64,000 nt of DNA, from NCBI GenBank assembly GCA_964579505.1, contig CAZOGC010000013.1:1-64000 (forward strand). Reading direction: 5' to 3'. Positions 53,116 through 61,867 of this stretch are shown in pieces (positions within the stretch are counted from its first letter, which is position 1; the number at the start of each line of letters is the position of its first letter). Made by a program: the position numbers and the translations under genes. The notes below the pieces were generated by a model, which searched no databases, was not told the DNA's origin, and saw only the letters and a program-made list of their open reading frames with translations. Source of the stretch: JAJYSO01 sp964579505 (lineage in GTDB: Bacteria > Bacteroidota > Bacteroidia > Flavobacteriales > Flavobacteriaceae).

Positions 53116-55335
53116 TTATTCAAATTTTACCTTTTTTATTAGGGTAGTCATTCTCTCACTATTGGCTAACAACCATTGCAACTGTTCTGATATAAGCTGC
53201 GCTTCTTCTTGCGTAGATTCTACGTGTTTTATTTCTTGAAAACCTTCCATTTTAGCAATTTTTGATAGGCTGCTATGGGTCTTTTCTGTCGCAGCTAACA
53301 ATTCTTCTGTAGTAGATTCGTTGCCGGCTAACATCGTTTTAGAAAAAGACAAATTTTCTTTTATTTTAGAAATTACTTGTAAGAAATCTTTAGAGGCCGG
53401 GGTAGTTGGGTTGTGAATGATATATGTACCCAATGAAGCCAATGAAGCCAAAAAAGAATGTGATAACATAACTAACTGAAAGACTTCATTTTTGTTTTTG
53501 TGTTGTGTTTTAGGCTCTTGTGTCATTCGTTGAAAGCTCGAGCTCAAATCAGATAACGCTAAAAAAGCCTTTTTTCTAGAGAGTTTATAGGCAAAAGACG
53601 GAGTTCCTTTGGTTTCGTAATAGGTGGCTATTTCTTGCAGGTAAGCACTATTTGCATTAATAGCTGTTTTTAATGTGTTATCAATACTTTTAATTTCCCA
53701 TGTAGGCCACAACCACATATTGCCGGCAAAAGATAATGCGGCTCCAATAAAAGTGTCAAGCACTCTAAATTGAATAACGTCAAAAACCGTGGGGCGTAAT
53801 AGTGCATATACAAAAATAACATACATTGTAATAAAGGTAGCTGCGGCTCTATAATTGCGTTGAACCATAGAAAACCCGGTAACAAAACTCATTATACCTA
53901 AAATAGCATAGGCGGTGTGGCTACGTATAAAAAAGACTAGTAAAAAAGCTATAATACCGCCCAGAAGTGTGCCAATACTTCGGTGTTTAAACCGCGTCTT
54001 TGTCAACCCAAAATTGGGGCGCATAATAACTACCACGGTTAACAAAACCCAATAAGCATTTTCAATGTTAAGGAAGATACCCAATCCATAGCCTACCATG
54101 GCTACCAAAGCAATTCGTAATGAATGTCGAAAAATGGTAGATTTTAGATTAAAGTTTTCAACCAATACTTTTAAATTGTATTGCTGTTTAGTTAAAAATC
54201 CACTGCGATCTTCTTGCGCAATTTGCCGAATATCTAGTCGGTTTTGATTTCTTAGTAAGCGTTCTATTTTTTGTATTTTATCCCATTGATTCTTTTCGTA
54301 TTTAAAGTAATTTCGTAAGGTAATTAGGTCCTCTGGGTCGCCTTTAAGAGAAAAAACACTGCTCTCCATTTTTTGAAGAGTTTTGATAAATTCTTTGCTT
54401 CGTTTAATCTTTTTTGGGCGCGATAAATTTTTAGCCATCATGTTTAAATGAATACTCATTTCTTTCATAACCGACTGAAAAAAGACCAATTGTTCCGGGT
54501 GTTTTGCAAAAATATCATCTGTTTTTCGATAATTTACCGGATTGGCCATGGCTAACTCTAAAATGTCTACTAATTGTCTAAAAACCAAGAAACGGCGTGC
54601 CTGATAATACGAAGTACCCGATCCTCTTCGGCGGTTTAGTAACAATTCTCTCAAGGTTTCGTGATTTGTCGTAAGATCGGACTGTAAGGAAAGCAATTCT
54701 TTAATAAGAGCTTTTCGGTCGTTTTTAGCATCAATCAATTTGGTACGTACAACTATATAATTGGCCGTTAATTTTAAAGCTTCAGCCACGTAATATTCGG
54801 TAGCCCCTTTTGGAAAAATAAAATGCCGTAGTAATACTAATCCTACATACCATAAACCACCTGTGGCTATCAATAACAACCGAATGTAAATAGATAATTC
54901 AGAATGCGATAAGGAAGAGAAACTAAGTACAATAGCAAAGAGCCCGGAAAAACTAATAAGAGAAGCTCGAAACCCATATATAGAAAGGTAGGCTATTCCG
55001 AACATCAATACCCCAATAATGGGAATTAGCCCAAAAACAGGTACTTCTATTAGGAATAAGACATAGGTAACAACAACCGATAACAGTGTAGCCAACAACA
55101 TGCCAATAGCTTTTAGCCGTACACTCCCACTTGTGTCACTAGGTGAAGCGTAAAACACACCTAAACTAATAAACACACCTACTTGTAAAGCTCCCAGTCC
55201 TACAGATATGGCAATAGGAACCACCATGGCTATAATCATGACCATAGCTTTGTAAAAATCTTGTGGGTGAAAAGCTTTTACAAGCTCTGTTGGGTTGAGA
55301 GATCGTCCAATGGTTTTAAATATTTTCAAAGCCAT
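53116..55335 (-). CDS. FUSC family inner membrane protein (YccS/YhfK-like)
   Basis: A 739-residue protein with two hydrophobic bundles: residues about 25-175 (AMVMIIAMVVPIAISVGLGALQVGVFISLGVFYASPSDTSGSVR and following helices) and about 400-530 (FRHSLRIALVAMVGYGLGIFLNIENAYWVLLTVVVIMRPNFGLTKTRFKHRSIGTLLGGIIAF). The latter is the FUSC signature. The central and C-terminal parts are cytoplasmic helices. Relatives are aromatic-acid or fusaric-acid exporters, but this YccS-like architecture has no defined substrate. It lies 29 bases after menD on the same strand. Confidence 0.88.
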   Translation of the reverse strand: MALKIFKTIGRSLNPTELVKAFHPQDFYKAMVMIIAMVVPIAISVGLGALQVGVFISLGVFYASPSDTSGSVRLKAIGMLLATLLSVVVTYVLFLIEVPVFGLIPIIGVLMFGIAYLSIYGFRASLISFSGLFAIVLSFSSLSHSELSIYIRLLLIATGGLWYVGLVLLRHFIFPKGATEYYVAEALKLTANYIVVRTKLIDAKNDRKALIKELLSLQSDLTTNHETLRELLLNRRRGSGTSYYQARRFLVFRQLVDILELAMANPVNYRKTDDIFAKHPEQLVFFQSVMKEMSIHLNMMAKNLSRPKKIKRSKEFIKTLQKMESSVFSLKGDPEDLITLRNYFKYEKNQWDKIQKIERLLRNQNRLDIRQIAQEDRSGFLTKQQYNLKVLVENFNLKSTIFRHSLRIALVAMVGYGLGIFLNIENAYWVLLTVVVIMRPNFGLTKTRFKHRSIGTLLGGIIAFLLVFFIRSHTAYAILGIMSFVTGFSMVQRNYRAAATFITMYVIFVYALLRPTVFDVIQFRVLDTFIGAALSFAGNMWLWPTWEIKSIDNTLKTAINANSAYLQEIATYYETKGTPSFAYKLSRKKAFLALSDLSSSFQRMTQEPKTQHKNKNEVFQLVMLSHSFLASLASLGTYIIHNPTTPASKDFLQVISKIKENLSFSKTMLAGNESTTEELLAATEKTHSSLSKIAKMEGFQEIKHVESTQEEAQLISEQLQWLLANSERMTTLIKKVKFE

Positions 55336-55364
55336 CTCTATGTTATGAAGTTAATAAATAGAAG

Positions 55365-57104
55365 TTACGCCCTAATATACTTGAAATAATTTAATAAAAT
55401 TTCATCATTAAGCTCTGTCGGGGTAAATATTTCAAGTAACTGAGGAGCCTCATGTTTTACAAAAAATGAATTGAGCACGGTAATGAGCTCTTCTTCATTT
55501 GTTGCCTTTTGATATGTAAACCCATACATATTGCTTAGTTGTTTAGCGGTAAGCTGATGGCGTGTTTCAAAAAATTTATGAAAGTAGGGAGCAGTTTTTC
55601 GCCCCGGTAAAATTCGGAAAATACCCCCTCCTCCATTATTTAAAACGATAAGCTTAAAGTTGGTAGGTATAGAATCATTCCACAAGGCGTTACTGTCGTA
55701 GAAAAAAGCCAGGTCACCACAGATCAGCGTAGTGGGTAAGGTTGATTTAACGGCCGACCCGATAGCGGTAGAGACGCTTCCGTCTATGCCGCTAGTGCCT
55801 CTGTTGCAATACACCTCTAACTGTTCAGAAAGCCGAAACAAATTAGCATAACGTACTACACTACTGTTAGAAACATGCAGTACCTGCGGCCGATTCATTT
55901 TTTTTATAATATGGTAAAAAACTTTTAAATCTGAAAAAGGAATGTCTTGCATATAGGTATCGTGCCGCTGGCTGCGTTGCACTCTAAATTGAAGCCACGT
56001 AGTGCGATAATTACTCCTAACATGCTTTGTTAATGGTTTAAAGGCAGAAAAAAAAGTATTAGGAGTTACATCAAAATGTTTGTTTAAACAAAAATAGGTG
56101 TTTAGGGCCTTTTTGGCATCTACGTGCCAATGGTGTTTAGGAGGATATTTTCGTAAGAAAGCCTTTATTTTTTTAGAAACCACCAGCCCTCCAAAAGTCA
56201 ATAAAATATCAGGTTGGAGTTGTTTAAATAGCGTTTCTTTATCGGCTGAAATCTCTATAGGAGCAATCACATTGTCAATACGTACCACAAAATCGCGGTG
56301 ATGCAAATTTGAGGTGGTTTCAGAAAATACTAAAACCGATGGATCTTCTGCCAGCCAAGAAAGATATGCTTCTTTTATGCTATGAGGCGCATTCACTCCC
56401 ACTAAAATTAATTTTTTAGCACTTTTATTCCACTTATCTGCATAGGTAGTTAAACGTTCTGCATCAATCGTTTTCTCTTCACGAATTGGCTCTATTTGTA
56501 TGGGCTTTGCCGATAAAATAGAAGTTGTTTCATACAGCGGTTCGTAAAAAGGAACGTTAATGTGTACCGGTCCCTGTTTTTCAATAGCGGTGTTTAGAGC
56601 CAAATTAATTTCACGCTCATTTAGTCGCTGAGCTTCTCCTTTTTTCTGTAATAATTTCTCATCGTGAGAAACCTCCCCCAGCACAATTTCTGAATACAAA
56701 TTGGCTGCATATACTACATGCCTGCCATATACATTTTTTTGCCAAATGGTTTGGCCATCTCCTATCTCAAGCCGTTCTACAGGTCTATCAGCCGATATAA
56801 TAATCAAAGGAATATCGCTATAAAACGCCTCAGCTACCGCCGGGTAATAGTTTAGCAAAGCTGAACCTGAGGTGCAACACAATATCACCGGTTTACCTGA
56901 TCGCTGCGCCATCCCTAAAGCAAAAAAAGCAGCACAACGTTCATCTACCAAACTATACGTGTTAAAGAAATCGTTATTGGCAAAAGAGATGGTTAGTGGG
57001 GCATTTCGTGATCCGGGTGTAATTACCACATCACATATAGATTTAGACCGACAGAGTTCAACAATATTTTGTGCTAACGGAATTTTAGAAAAAAGAGATG
57101 CCAT
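55365..57104 (-). CDS. menD: 2-succinyl-5-enolpyruvyl-6-hydroxy-3-cyclohexene-1-carboxylate synthase
   Basis: A 579-residue thiamine-diphosphate enzyme of menaquinone synthesis. The N-terminal half has SICDVVITPGSRNAPLTISFANN and the catalytic Glu region YSLVDERCAAFFALGMAQRSGKPVILCCTSGSALLNYYPAVAEAFY. The ThDP-binding half has NRGTSGIDGSVSTAIGSAV, CGDLAFFYDSNALWN and LIVLNNGGGGIFRILPG. The ATG at 57104 is preferred over a TTG two codons upstream. Other men genes are not adjacent. Menaquinone is the usual respiratory quinone of this group. Confidence 0.96.
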   Translation of the reverse strand: MASLFSKIPLAQNIVELCRSKSICDVVITPGSRNAPLTISFANNDFFNTYSLVDERCAAFFALGMAQRSGKPVILCCTSGSALLNYYPAVAEAFYSDIPLIIISADRPVERLEIGDGQTIWQKNVYGRHVVYAANLYSEIVLGEVSHDEKLLQKKGEAQRLNEREINLALNTAIEKQGPVHINVPFYEPLYETTSILSAKPIQIEPIREEKTIDAERLTTYADKWNKSAKKLILVGVNAPHSIKEAYLSWLAEDPSVLVFSETTSNLHHRDFVVRIDNVIAPIEISADKETLFKQLQPDILLTFGGLVVSKKIKAFLRKYPPKHHWHVDAKKALNTYFCLNKHFDVTPNTFFSAFKPLTKHVRSNYRTTWLQFRVQRSQRHDTYMQDIPFSDLKVFYHIIKKMNRPQVLHVSNSSVVRYANLFRLSEQLEVYCNRGTSGIDGSVSTAIGSAVKSTLPTTLICGDLAFFYDSNALWNDSIPTNFKLIVLNNGGGGIFRILPGRKTAPYFHKFFETRHQLTAKQLSNMYGFTYQKATNEEELITVLNSFFVKHEAPQLLEIFTPTELNDEILLNYFKYIRA

Positions 57105-57375
57105 AAACAAATTCTGTTTTGTGGAAAGCGAGGAAAAAGTCTATCGTATCTCGCTTTAATCTGCCTGCAAGGTAGTGAGGATTGACGAAATATGAAATGA
57201 AAAATGGTATAAAGACAATACCCAAATTAAGTATAATCCGGTAAAAAATAACTTTTCTTGAAGACTTCACTTTTAAAACATTACACGTGTCGGCTAAAAA
57301 AGCAGATTAATTTTTTATGTAAAGCAATAAATTCACCTGTATCTTTATATCTTTAGACCTTAAAATTTTTAGGGT

Positions 57376-59028
57376 TTGCTACAGTCACTTTCTATAAAAA
57401 ATTTTGCTTTAATTGAAAATTTAGAACTTCATCTAAACAATCAATTAACTATTATTACCGGTGAAACCGGTGCCGGAAAATCTATTTTATTGGGTGCCTT
57501 ATCGCTTTTATTAGGAAAACGAGCCGATTTAAACAGCCTTAAAAACCCACAGAAAAAATGCATCATTGAAGGCGTTTTTCAAATTGAGAATTACCAGCTT
57601 GAAACGCTCTTTAAAGAGCTCGATTTAGATTACGATTCGCAAAGTATTATCAGGCGAGAAATTCTACCTTCAGGTAAGTCACGCGCTTTTGTAAACGATA
57701 CGCCTGTTAAGTTGCAACAACTTTCGACTTTAGGAAAACATTTGGTAGATATTCACAGTCAACATGAAACCCTTTTTGTGGGTGAGTCTGACTACCAATA
57801 TAAAGTTATAGACGCTCTGGCCAATAATGAGGAAATAGTATTAAAATACCAGACGTCTTTAAAAACATACAAAGATTTACAACAAGCCTTAGCGGCTCTT
57901 CAGCAACAGCAACAGGAGGCTCAAAAAACATACGATTACCATTTATTTCTTTTAAATGAGTTGAAAGAAAGCAATCTACAAGTGGGAATGCAAGAAGTAC
58001 TTGAAGAAAAATATCAGCAGTTAGCCAATGTTGAAGAACTCAAGGAAAATTTGGCTACCACTCAGCAACAACTTCAACAAGAAGACCTTGGAGTTATTGA
58101 TGCCTTGCGAGTTATCAATAACAAATTAGGGAAAATAGCGGATTATGGAAAAGCATACCTCCAACTAAATGAGCGGCTTAACAGCGTGCTGTTAGAGGTA
58201 GAAGATATGGCTACAGAAATAGACCAGTTATTAGATAAGGTTGAAGATGACCCGGAAGCACTAGAAACCGTAAATGAAAAACTACAAAACTTGTACGCTT
58301 TACAGCAAAAACACGGCCTCTCTACAGTTGAAGATCTGCTAAATTTACAACAAGAATTAACAGAAAAAGTGGCCGTTTCTCTTCACGCAGACGAAAAAAA
58401 AGCCGAGCTTGAAACGAAAATAAAAACGGCAGCTAATGAGGTACAACAGCACGGTAATGAGCTCTTTACTCGTAGAAAAAAAGTGGTTTCCCAGTTTAAA
58501 AAAGCGGTAGAAACTATTCTAAAAAAGGTAGGAATGCCCAATGCTCAACTAAAAATTGAAATCACCTCACAACATGTTTTTAATGCACATGGTATAGATG
58601 AAATGCGTTGGTTATTTTCGGCAAACAAAGGCGGTACTTTTCAAGAAATTAGAAAAAGTGCTTCGGGCGGCGAACTGTCGCGTATCACCTTGGCTATTAA
58701 AAGTATTTTGGCTCAATACAGCAAGTTACCTACCCTCATTTTTGATGAGATAGATACCGGTGTCTCTGGTGAAGTAGCACAAAAAATGGGAACTATAATG
58801 CAAAAAATGGGTGAAAATTTACAAATCATTTCTATTACGCACTTACCGCAAATTGCGGCTAAAGGAGAACACCATTTTAAAGTGTATAAAGAAATTGAGG
58901 AAAACAGTACACAAACACATATAAAAGAACTGAGCCCACAAGAGCGAATTGATGAGTTGGCAGAAATGTTGGGCGGAAAAAACAAATCAGACTCTGCTAT
59001 TGCCCACGCCAAAGTATTGCTTCAATAG
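57376..59028 (+). CDS. recN: DNA repair protein RecN
   Basis: A 550-residue SMC-like ATPase of double-strand break repair. The N-terminal head has LQSLSIKNFALIENLELHLNNQLTIITGETGAGKSILLGALSLLLGKRAD (Walker A). A long coiled coil follows (about 160-370, rich in Gln/Leu/Glu). The C-terminal head has the signature SASGGELSRITLAIKSIL and Walker B TLIFDEIDTGVSGEVAQKMG, then ITHLPQIAAKGEHHFKV. Translation must start at the TTG at 57376, because family similarity begins at the second residue and no ATG is available. TATCTTTA (57348-57355) is a near-consensus promoter. Confidence 0.96.
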   Translation: MLQSLSIKNFALIENLELHLNNQLTIITGETGAGKSILLGALSLLLGKRADLNSLKNPQKKCIIEGVFQIENYQLETLFKELDLDYDSQSIIRREILPSGKSRAFVNDTPVKLQQLSTLGKHLVDIHSQHETLFVGESDYQYKVIDALANNEEIVLKYQTSLKTYKDLQQALAALQQQQQEAQKTYDYHLFLLNELKESNLQVGMQEVLEEKYQQLANVEELKENLATTQQQLQQEDLGVIDALRVINNKLGKIADYGKAYLQLNERLNSVLLEVEDMATEIDQLLDKVEDDPEALETVNEKLQNLYALQQKHGLSTVEDLLNLQQELTEKVAVSLHADEKKAELETKIKTAANEVQQHGNELFTRRKKVVSQFKKAVETILKKVGMPNAQLKIEITSQHVFNAHGIDEMRWLFSANKGGTFQEIRKSASGGELSRITLAIKSILAQYSKLPTLIFDEIDTGVSGEVAQKMGTIMQKMGENLQIISITHLPQIAAKGEHHFKVYKEIEENSTQTHIKELSPQERIDELAEMLGGKNKSDSAIAHAKVLLQ

Positions 59029-59087
59029 GCTGTATTAAAATAATTGCACACATAATTTTATAATCTAAAATCACTTTTTTACCTCAT

Positions 59088-59741
59088 ATGATACTGCAAC
59101 TAAAAGACACCTATAAACATCAGGGCAAGCGCCGGCAATTGGTTGATTGTATTCGCAATAAAGGAATTAGTGATGAAAAAGTATTACAAGCCATAAATGC
59201 CATTCCTCGGCATTGGTTTATGGATAGTAGTTTTGAAGATTTTGCCTATCAAGACAAAGCCTTTCCTATTGCTGCCGGCCAAACAATTTCTCAACCTTAT
59301 ACAGTAGCTTTCCAGACCGAACTACTACAGATAAAACGCGGAGAAAAAGTATTAGAAATTGGTACGGGAAGCGGCTATCAAACTGCGGTATTGTGTGAGT
59401 TGGGAGCAAAAGTTTATGGAATTGAGCGCCAAAACGAACTCTATAAAAAAACCAAACGATTTCTAGAAAATATAGGCTATCACCCGAAATACCTCACTTT
59501 TGGTGACGGGTATAAAGGTCTGCCAAAACACGCTCCGTTTGATAAGATTATTGTTACCGCCGGGGCACCCAAAGTACCTACTGCCCTACTCAATCAATTA
59601 ATTATAGGCGGTAGAATGGTTATTCCGGTGGGTGAAGATCCTCAGATAATGACTTTATTGATTCGTAAATCTGCTCGTAAAATTGAAAAAAAAGAATTTG
59701 GTGAGTTTAGGTTTGTACCTATGCTACGCGAAAAAAACTAG
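59088..59741 (+). CDS. pcm: Protein-L-isoaspartate O-methyltransferase
   Basis: A 217-residue SAM-dependent repair enzyme for isomerised aspartyl residues. The family motifs are RHWFMDSSFEDFAYQDKAFPIAAGQTISQPYTVAFQTELL, the SAM site VLEIGTGSGYQTAVLCELGAKVYGIER, DKIIVTAGAPKVPTALLNQLIIGGRMVIPVG and the C-terminal FGEFRFVPML. It is cytoplasmic. Its stop codon overlaps that of the convergent smpB gene by four bases. Confidence 0.96.
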   Translation: MILQLKDTYKHQGKRRQLVDCIRNKGISDEKVLQAINAIPRHWFMDSSFEDFAYQDKAFPIAAGQTISQPYTVAFQTELLQIKRGEKVLEIGTGSGYQTAVLCELGAKVYGIERQNELYKKTKRFLENIGYHPKYLTFGDGYKGLPKHAPFDKIIVTAGAPKVPTALLNQLIIGGRMVIPVGEDPQIMTLLIRKSARKIEKKEFGEFRFVPMLREKN

Positions 59742-60199
59742 CTGTTAAATTCCTTTTTTATACGATCTAGACGACGTTTGTCTTCTCTCCCTTTAATAGC
59801 CTGACGCTTATCGTATAATTTTTTTCCTTTGCAAAGTGCAATCTCCAGTTTTGCCAATCCACGGTTGTTAATAAATAGTCGTAGCGGAATAATTGTCAGC
59901 CCCGTATTAGTCACTTTTTTATTCCATTTGCGTAACTCGCGCTTATTCAGCAGTAGTTTGCGGGCACTTTTGGGTTGATGATTAAAGTAAGACGCATGAG
60001 AATATTCTTGGATGGTCATATTAATTGCAAACAATTCACCGTTTGTAAATTCGCAAAAGCTTTCGGCTATACTGGCTTTTCCTTCCCGTATGGCCTTAAT
60101 TTCAGTACCGACTAATTGTATACCGGCAATGTTTTTTTCTAAAATTTCATACTGAAATTTAGCTTTTCTGTTTTTTATGTTGATAGAATTTTTTTGCAT
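59738..60199 (-). CDS. smpB: SsrA-binding protein SmpB
   Basis: A 153-residue RNA-binding protein that loads tmRNA onto stalled ribosomes. The core motifs are NRKAKFQYEILEKNIAGIQLVGTEIKAIREGKASIAESFCEF, AINMTIQEYSHASYFNHQPKSARKLLLNKRE, LTIIPLRLFINNRGLAKLEIALCKGKKLYDKR and the basic tail KGREDKRRLDRIKKE. I start it at the ATG at 60199, eleven codons inside a longer frame, because family similarity begins there and TATTTTTG (60204-60211) lies just upstream. Confidence 0.96.
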   Translation of the reverse strand: MQKNSINIKNRKAKFQYEILEKNIAGIQLVGTEIKAIREGKASIAESFCEFTNGELFAINMTIQEYSHASYFNHQPKSARKLLLNKRELRKWNKKVTNTGLTIIPLRLFINNRGLAKLEIALCKGKKLYDKRQAIKGREDKRRLDRIKKEFNS

Positions 60200-60203
60200 A
60201 CGA

Positions 60204-60211
60204 CAAAAATA
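60204..60211 (-). promoter_or_regulatory. Promoter -7 element TATTTTTG for smpB
   Basis: A perfect TAnnTTTG match on the minus strand, four bases before the ATG at 60199. The transcript should be almost leaderless. Confidence 0.5.
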
Positions 60212-60420
60212 AGAACTTATATGCTTTTGCAAACTAAATTGTACTATATCGTCTCAAAATAAAGCGGTTTAACGTTAAATGGCTACTGCAAGATCTTATA
60301 GTAGGATTTAAAACCTCTATAGAATTCTTTTATCAAAATAATTATCAAAATTCTGACCTGATTATCGAATCTGTCTTATTAAATTACAGATAGAAAAAGG
60401 AGACATACACCTAAAAAGTT

Positions 60421-60428
60421 TATTTTTG
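60421..60428 (+). promoter_or_regulatory. Promoter -7 element TATTTTTG for the MFS transporter gene
   Basis: A perfect TAnnTTTG match about 100 bases before the ATG at 60527. It predicts an unusually long leader for this window. Confidence 0.5.
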
Positions 60429-60441
60429 CACCTTTCTTTTT

Positions 60442-60466
60442 GAGGTCTACACAAAGACCTCTTTTT
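60442..60466 (+). terminator. Terminator-like hairpin in the MFS leader (candidate attenuator)
   Basis: GAGGTCT (60442-60448) pairs perfectly with AGACCTC (60455-60461) around ACACAA, followed by TTTTT (60462-60466). It lies just downstream of the promoter and upstream of the coding region. No plus-strand gene is close upstream that would need it as a terminator. Confidence 0.55.
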
Positions 60467-60526
60467 ACAAGAGATTTCTAGTCAAATTTCGAAACCCTTT
60501 TTTACGGGGGCATAACAACTATTTTT

Positions 60527-61756
60527 ATGAAAGAAGTTAAAAGACGCAGGCTTGTTATTTTTATTTTGGGATTACTATCGTTAATCGGCCCCTTCTCTAT
60601 AGATATGTACATACCCGGATTTCAAGACATAGCCAAAAGCCTACACACAACGGTAGAGCATGTAGGGCTAAGCCTTTCTAGTTTTTTTCTGGGTATTTCT
60701 ATTGGTCAACTTATTTACGGCCCTATTTTAGATCGTTATGGTCGAAAAATACCGCTTTATATTGGCATAGTTGTCTATTTAATTACCTCTGTATTATGTG
60801 CATTTGTCATAAATGCCGACCAACTTATTGTAATGCGTCTTTTTCAGGCGTTGGGCAGTTGCGCCGGAATGGTGGCAGCACGTGCCTTGGTACGCGATTT
60901 GTTTCCGGTAGAAGAAAATGCCAAAGTTTTTTCATACCTCATGCTGGTAATTGCCATTTCTCCTGTCTTGGCTCCTACTTTTGGTGGATACATCACTCAA
61001 CTTTTTGGGTGGGAAGCCATTTTCATCACCTTAGCAGCCATTTCTTTAATTACGTTAATTACGGTATATTTTTGGCTTCCGGCCGGAAACGAACCCTACA
61101 AAGAAATGTCGCTTAAGCCCAAACCCATCATTAAAGGGTTTATAGCCGTTTCTAAAGTTCCTAAATTTTATACGTATGCCCTGGTTTCTTCGGTTTCGGC
61201 TTCAGGGTTATACGCTTATATTGCCGGAGCAAACAACTTGTTTAGAGGTATTTTTAAGGTCTCTAAAACAGAATTTGGATGGATTTTTGCCATTATTGCT
61301 TTAGGAATGACAATTGCCAGCCAAATCAATACCGTTTTATTGCGCAAGTATAGTAGCGAAAAAATTTCTGAAGTAGCCCTTTATTGTCAGGTGGTTACGG
61401 GTATTTTTTTAGCCTTATCCACTTATTACGATTGGTTAAATCTTTATACCACCATAGCTGTAATATGGTTATATCTAGCCACACAAGGTTTTGTTTACCC
61501 CAATACCTCTGCGTTAAGCTTAGCTCCTTTTACACGAAGCTCCGGTACGGCCTCTGCTTTAATGGGTGCCGTTCAGTTGGGTATAGGCGCCATCTCTACT
61601 GCTATTGTAAGCGCTCTTACCGTAACAAGTGCATTCCCTATGGCTTTTACAATGCTTATGTGTGGAACCACCTCGCTTATTTTGCTGTTTTTTTGTAAGA
61701 GATTTATAAAGGAAGACGTTGCCCAAAAATGGCCGGTAGAACCTAAAGTGCATTAA
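60527..61756 (+). CDS. Multidrug MFS transporter, Bcr/CflA family
   Basis: A 409-residue inner-membrane exporter with twelve predicted helices. The start RRLVIFILGLLSLIGPFSIDMYIPGFQDIAKSLHTTVEHVGLSLSSFFLGISIGQLIYGPILDRYGRKIPLYIG matches Bcr/CflA drug-proton antiporters, including the SIDMYIP motif of helix 1 and the DRYGRK loop. Motif C-like sequence in helix 5 reads VIAISPVLAPTFGGYI. The substrate is unknown; bicyclomycin, sulphonamides and chloramphenicol are known for relatives. Expression may be controlled by the hairpin in its leader. Confidence 0.92.
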   Translation: MKEVKRRRLVIFILGLLSLIGPFSIDMYIPGFQDIAKSLHTTVEHVGLSLSSFFLGISIGQLIYGPILDRYGRKIPLYIGIVVYLITSVLCAFVINADQLIVMRLFQALGSCAGMVAARALVRDLFPVEENAKVFSYLMLVIAISPVLAPTFGGYITQLFGWEAIFITLAAISLITLITVYFWLPAGNEPYKEMSLKPKPIIKGFIAVSKVPKFYTYALVSSVSASGLYAYIAGANNLFRGIFKVSKTEFGWIFAIIALGMTIASQINTVLLRKYSSEKISEVALYCQVVTGIFLALSTYYDWLNLYTTIAVIWLYLATQGFVYPNTSALSLAPFTRSSGTASALMGAVQLGIGAISTAIVSALTVTSAFPMAFTMLMCGTTSLILLFFCKRFIKEDVAQKWPVEPKVH

Positions 61757-61842
61757 AGGTGAAATAAAAATAAGATTTGTTGGAGCGTTTTTTTATAGCA
61801 AATAATTATAGCATAAAAACCGGCTCTTTTCAGATGTATTTT

Positions 61843-61850
61843 TATATTTG
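61843..61850 (+). promoter_or_regulatory. Promoter -7 element TATATTTG for dnaX
   Basis: A perfect TAnnTTTG match, 17 bases before the ATG at 61868. Confidence 0.6.
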
Positions 61851-61867
61851 TCATAAGCAAAATAAGA

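Larger units (their letters stand above)
60200..60526. other. Divergent promoter region of smpB and the MFS transporter
   Basis: It carries the smpB promoter (60204-60211, minus), the MFS gene promoter (60421-60428, plus) and a terminator-like hairpin (60442-60466) between that promoter and the MFS start. The remaining 200 bases are AT-rich with no supported gene. Confidence 0.6.
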
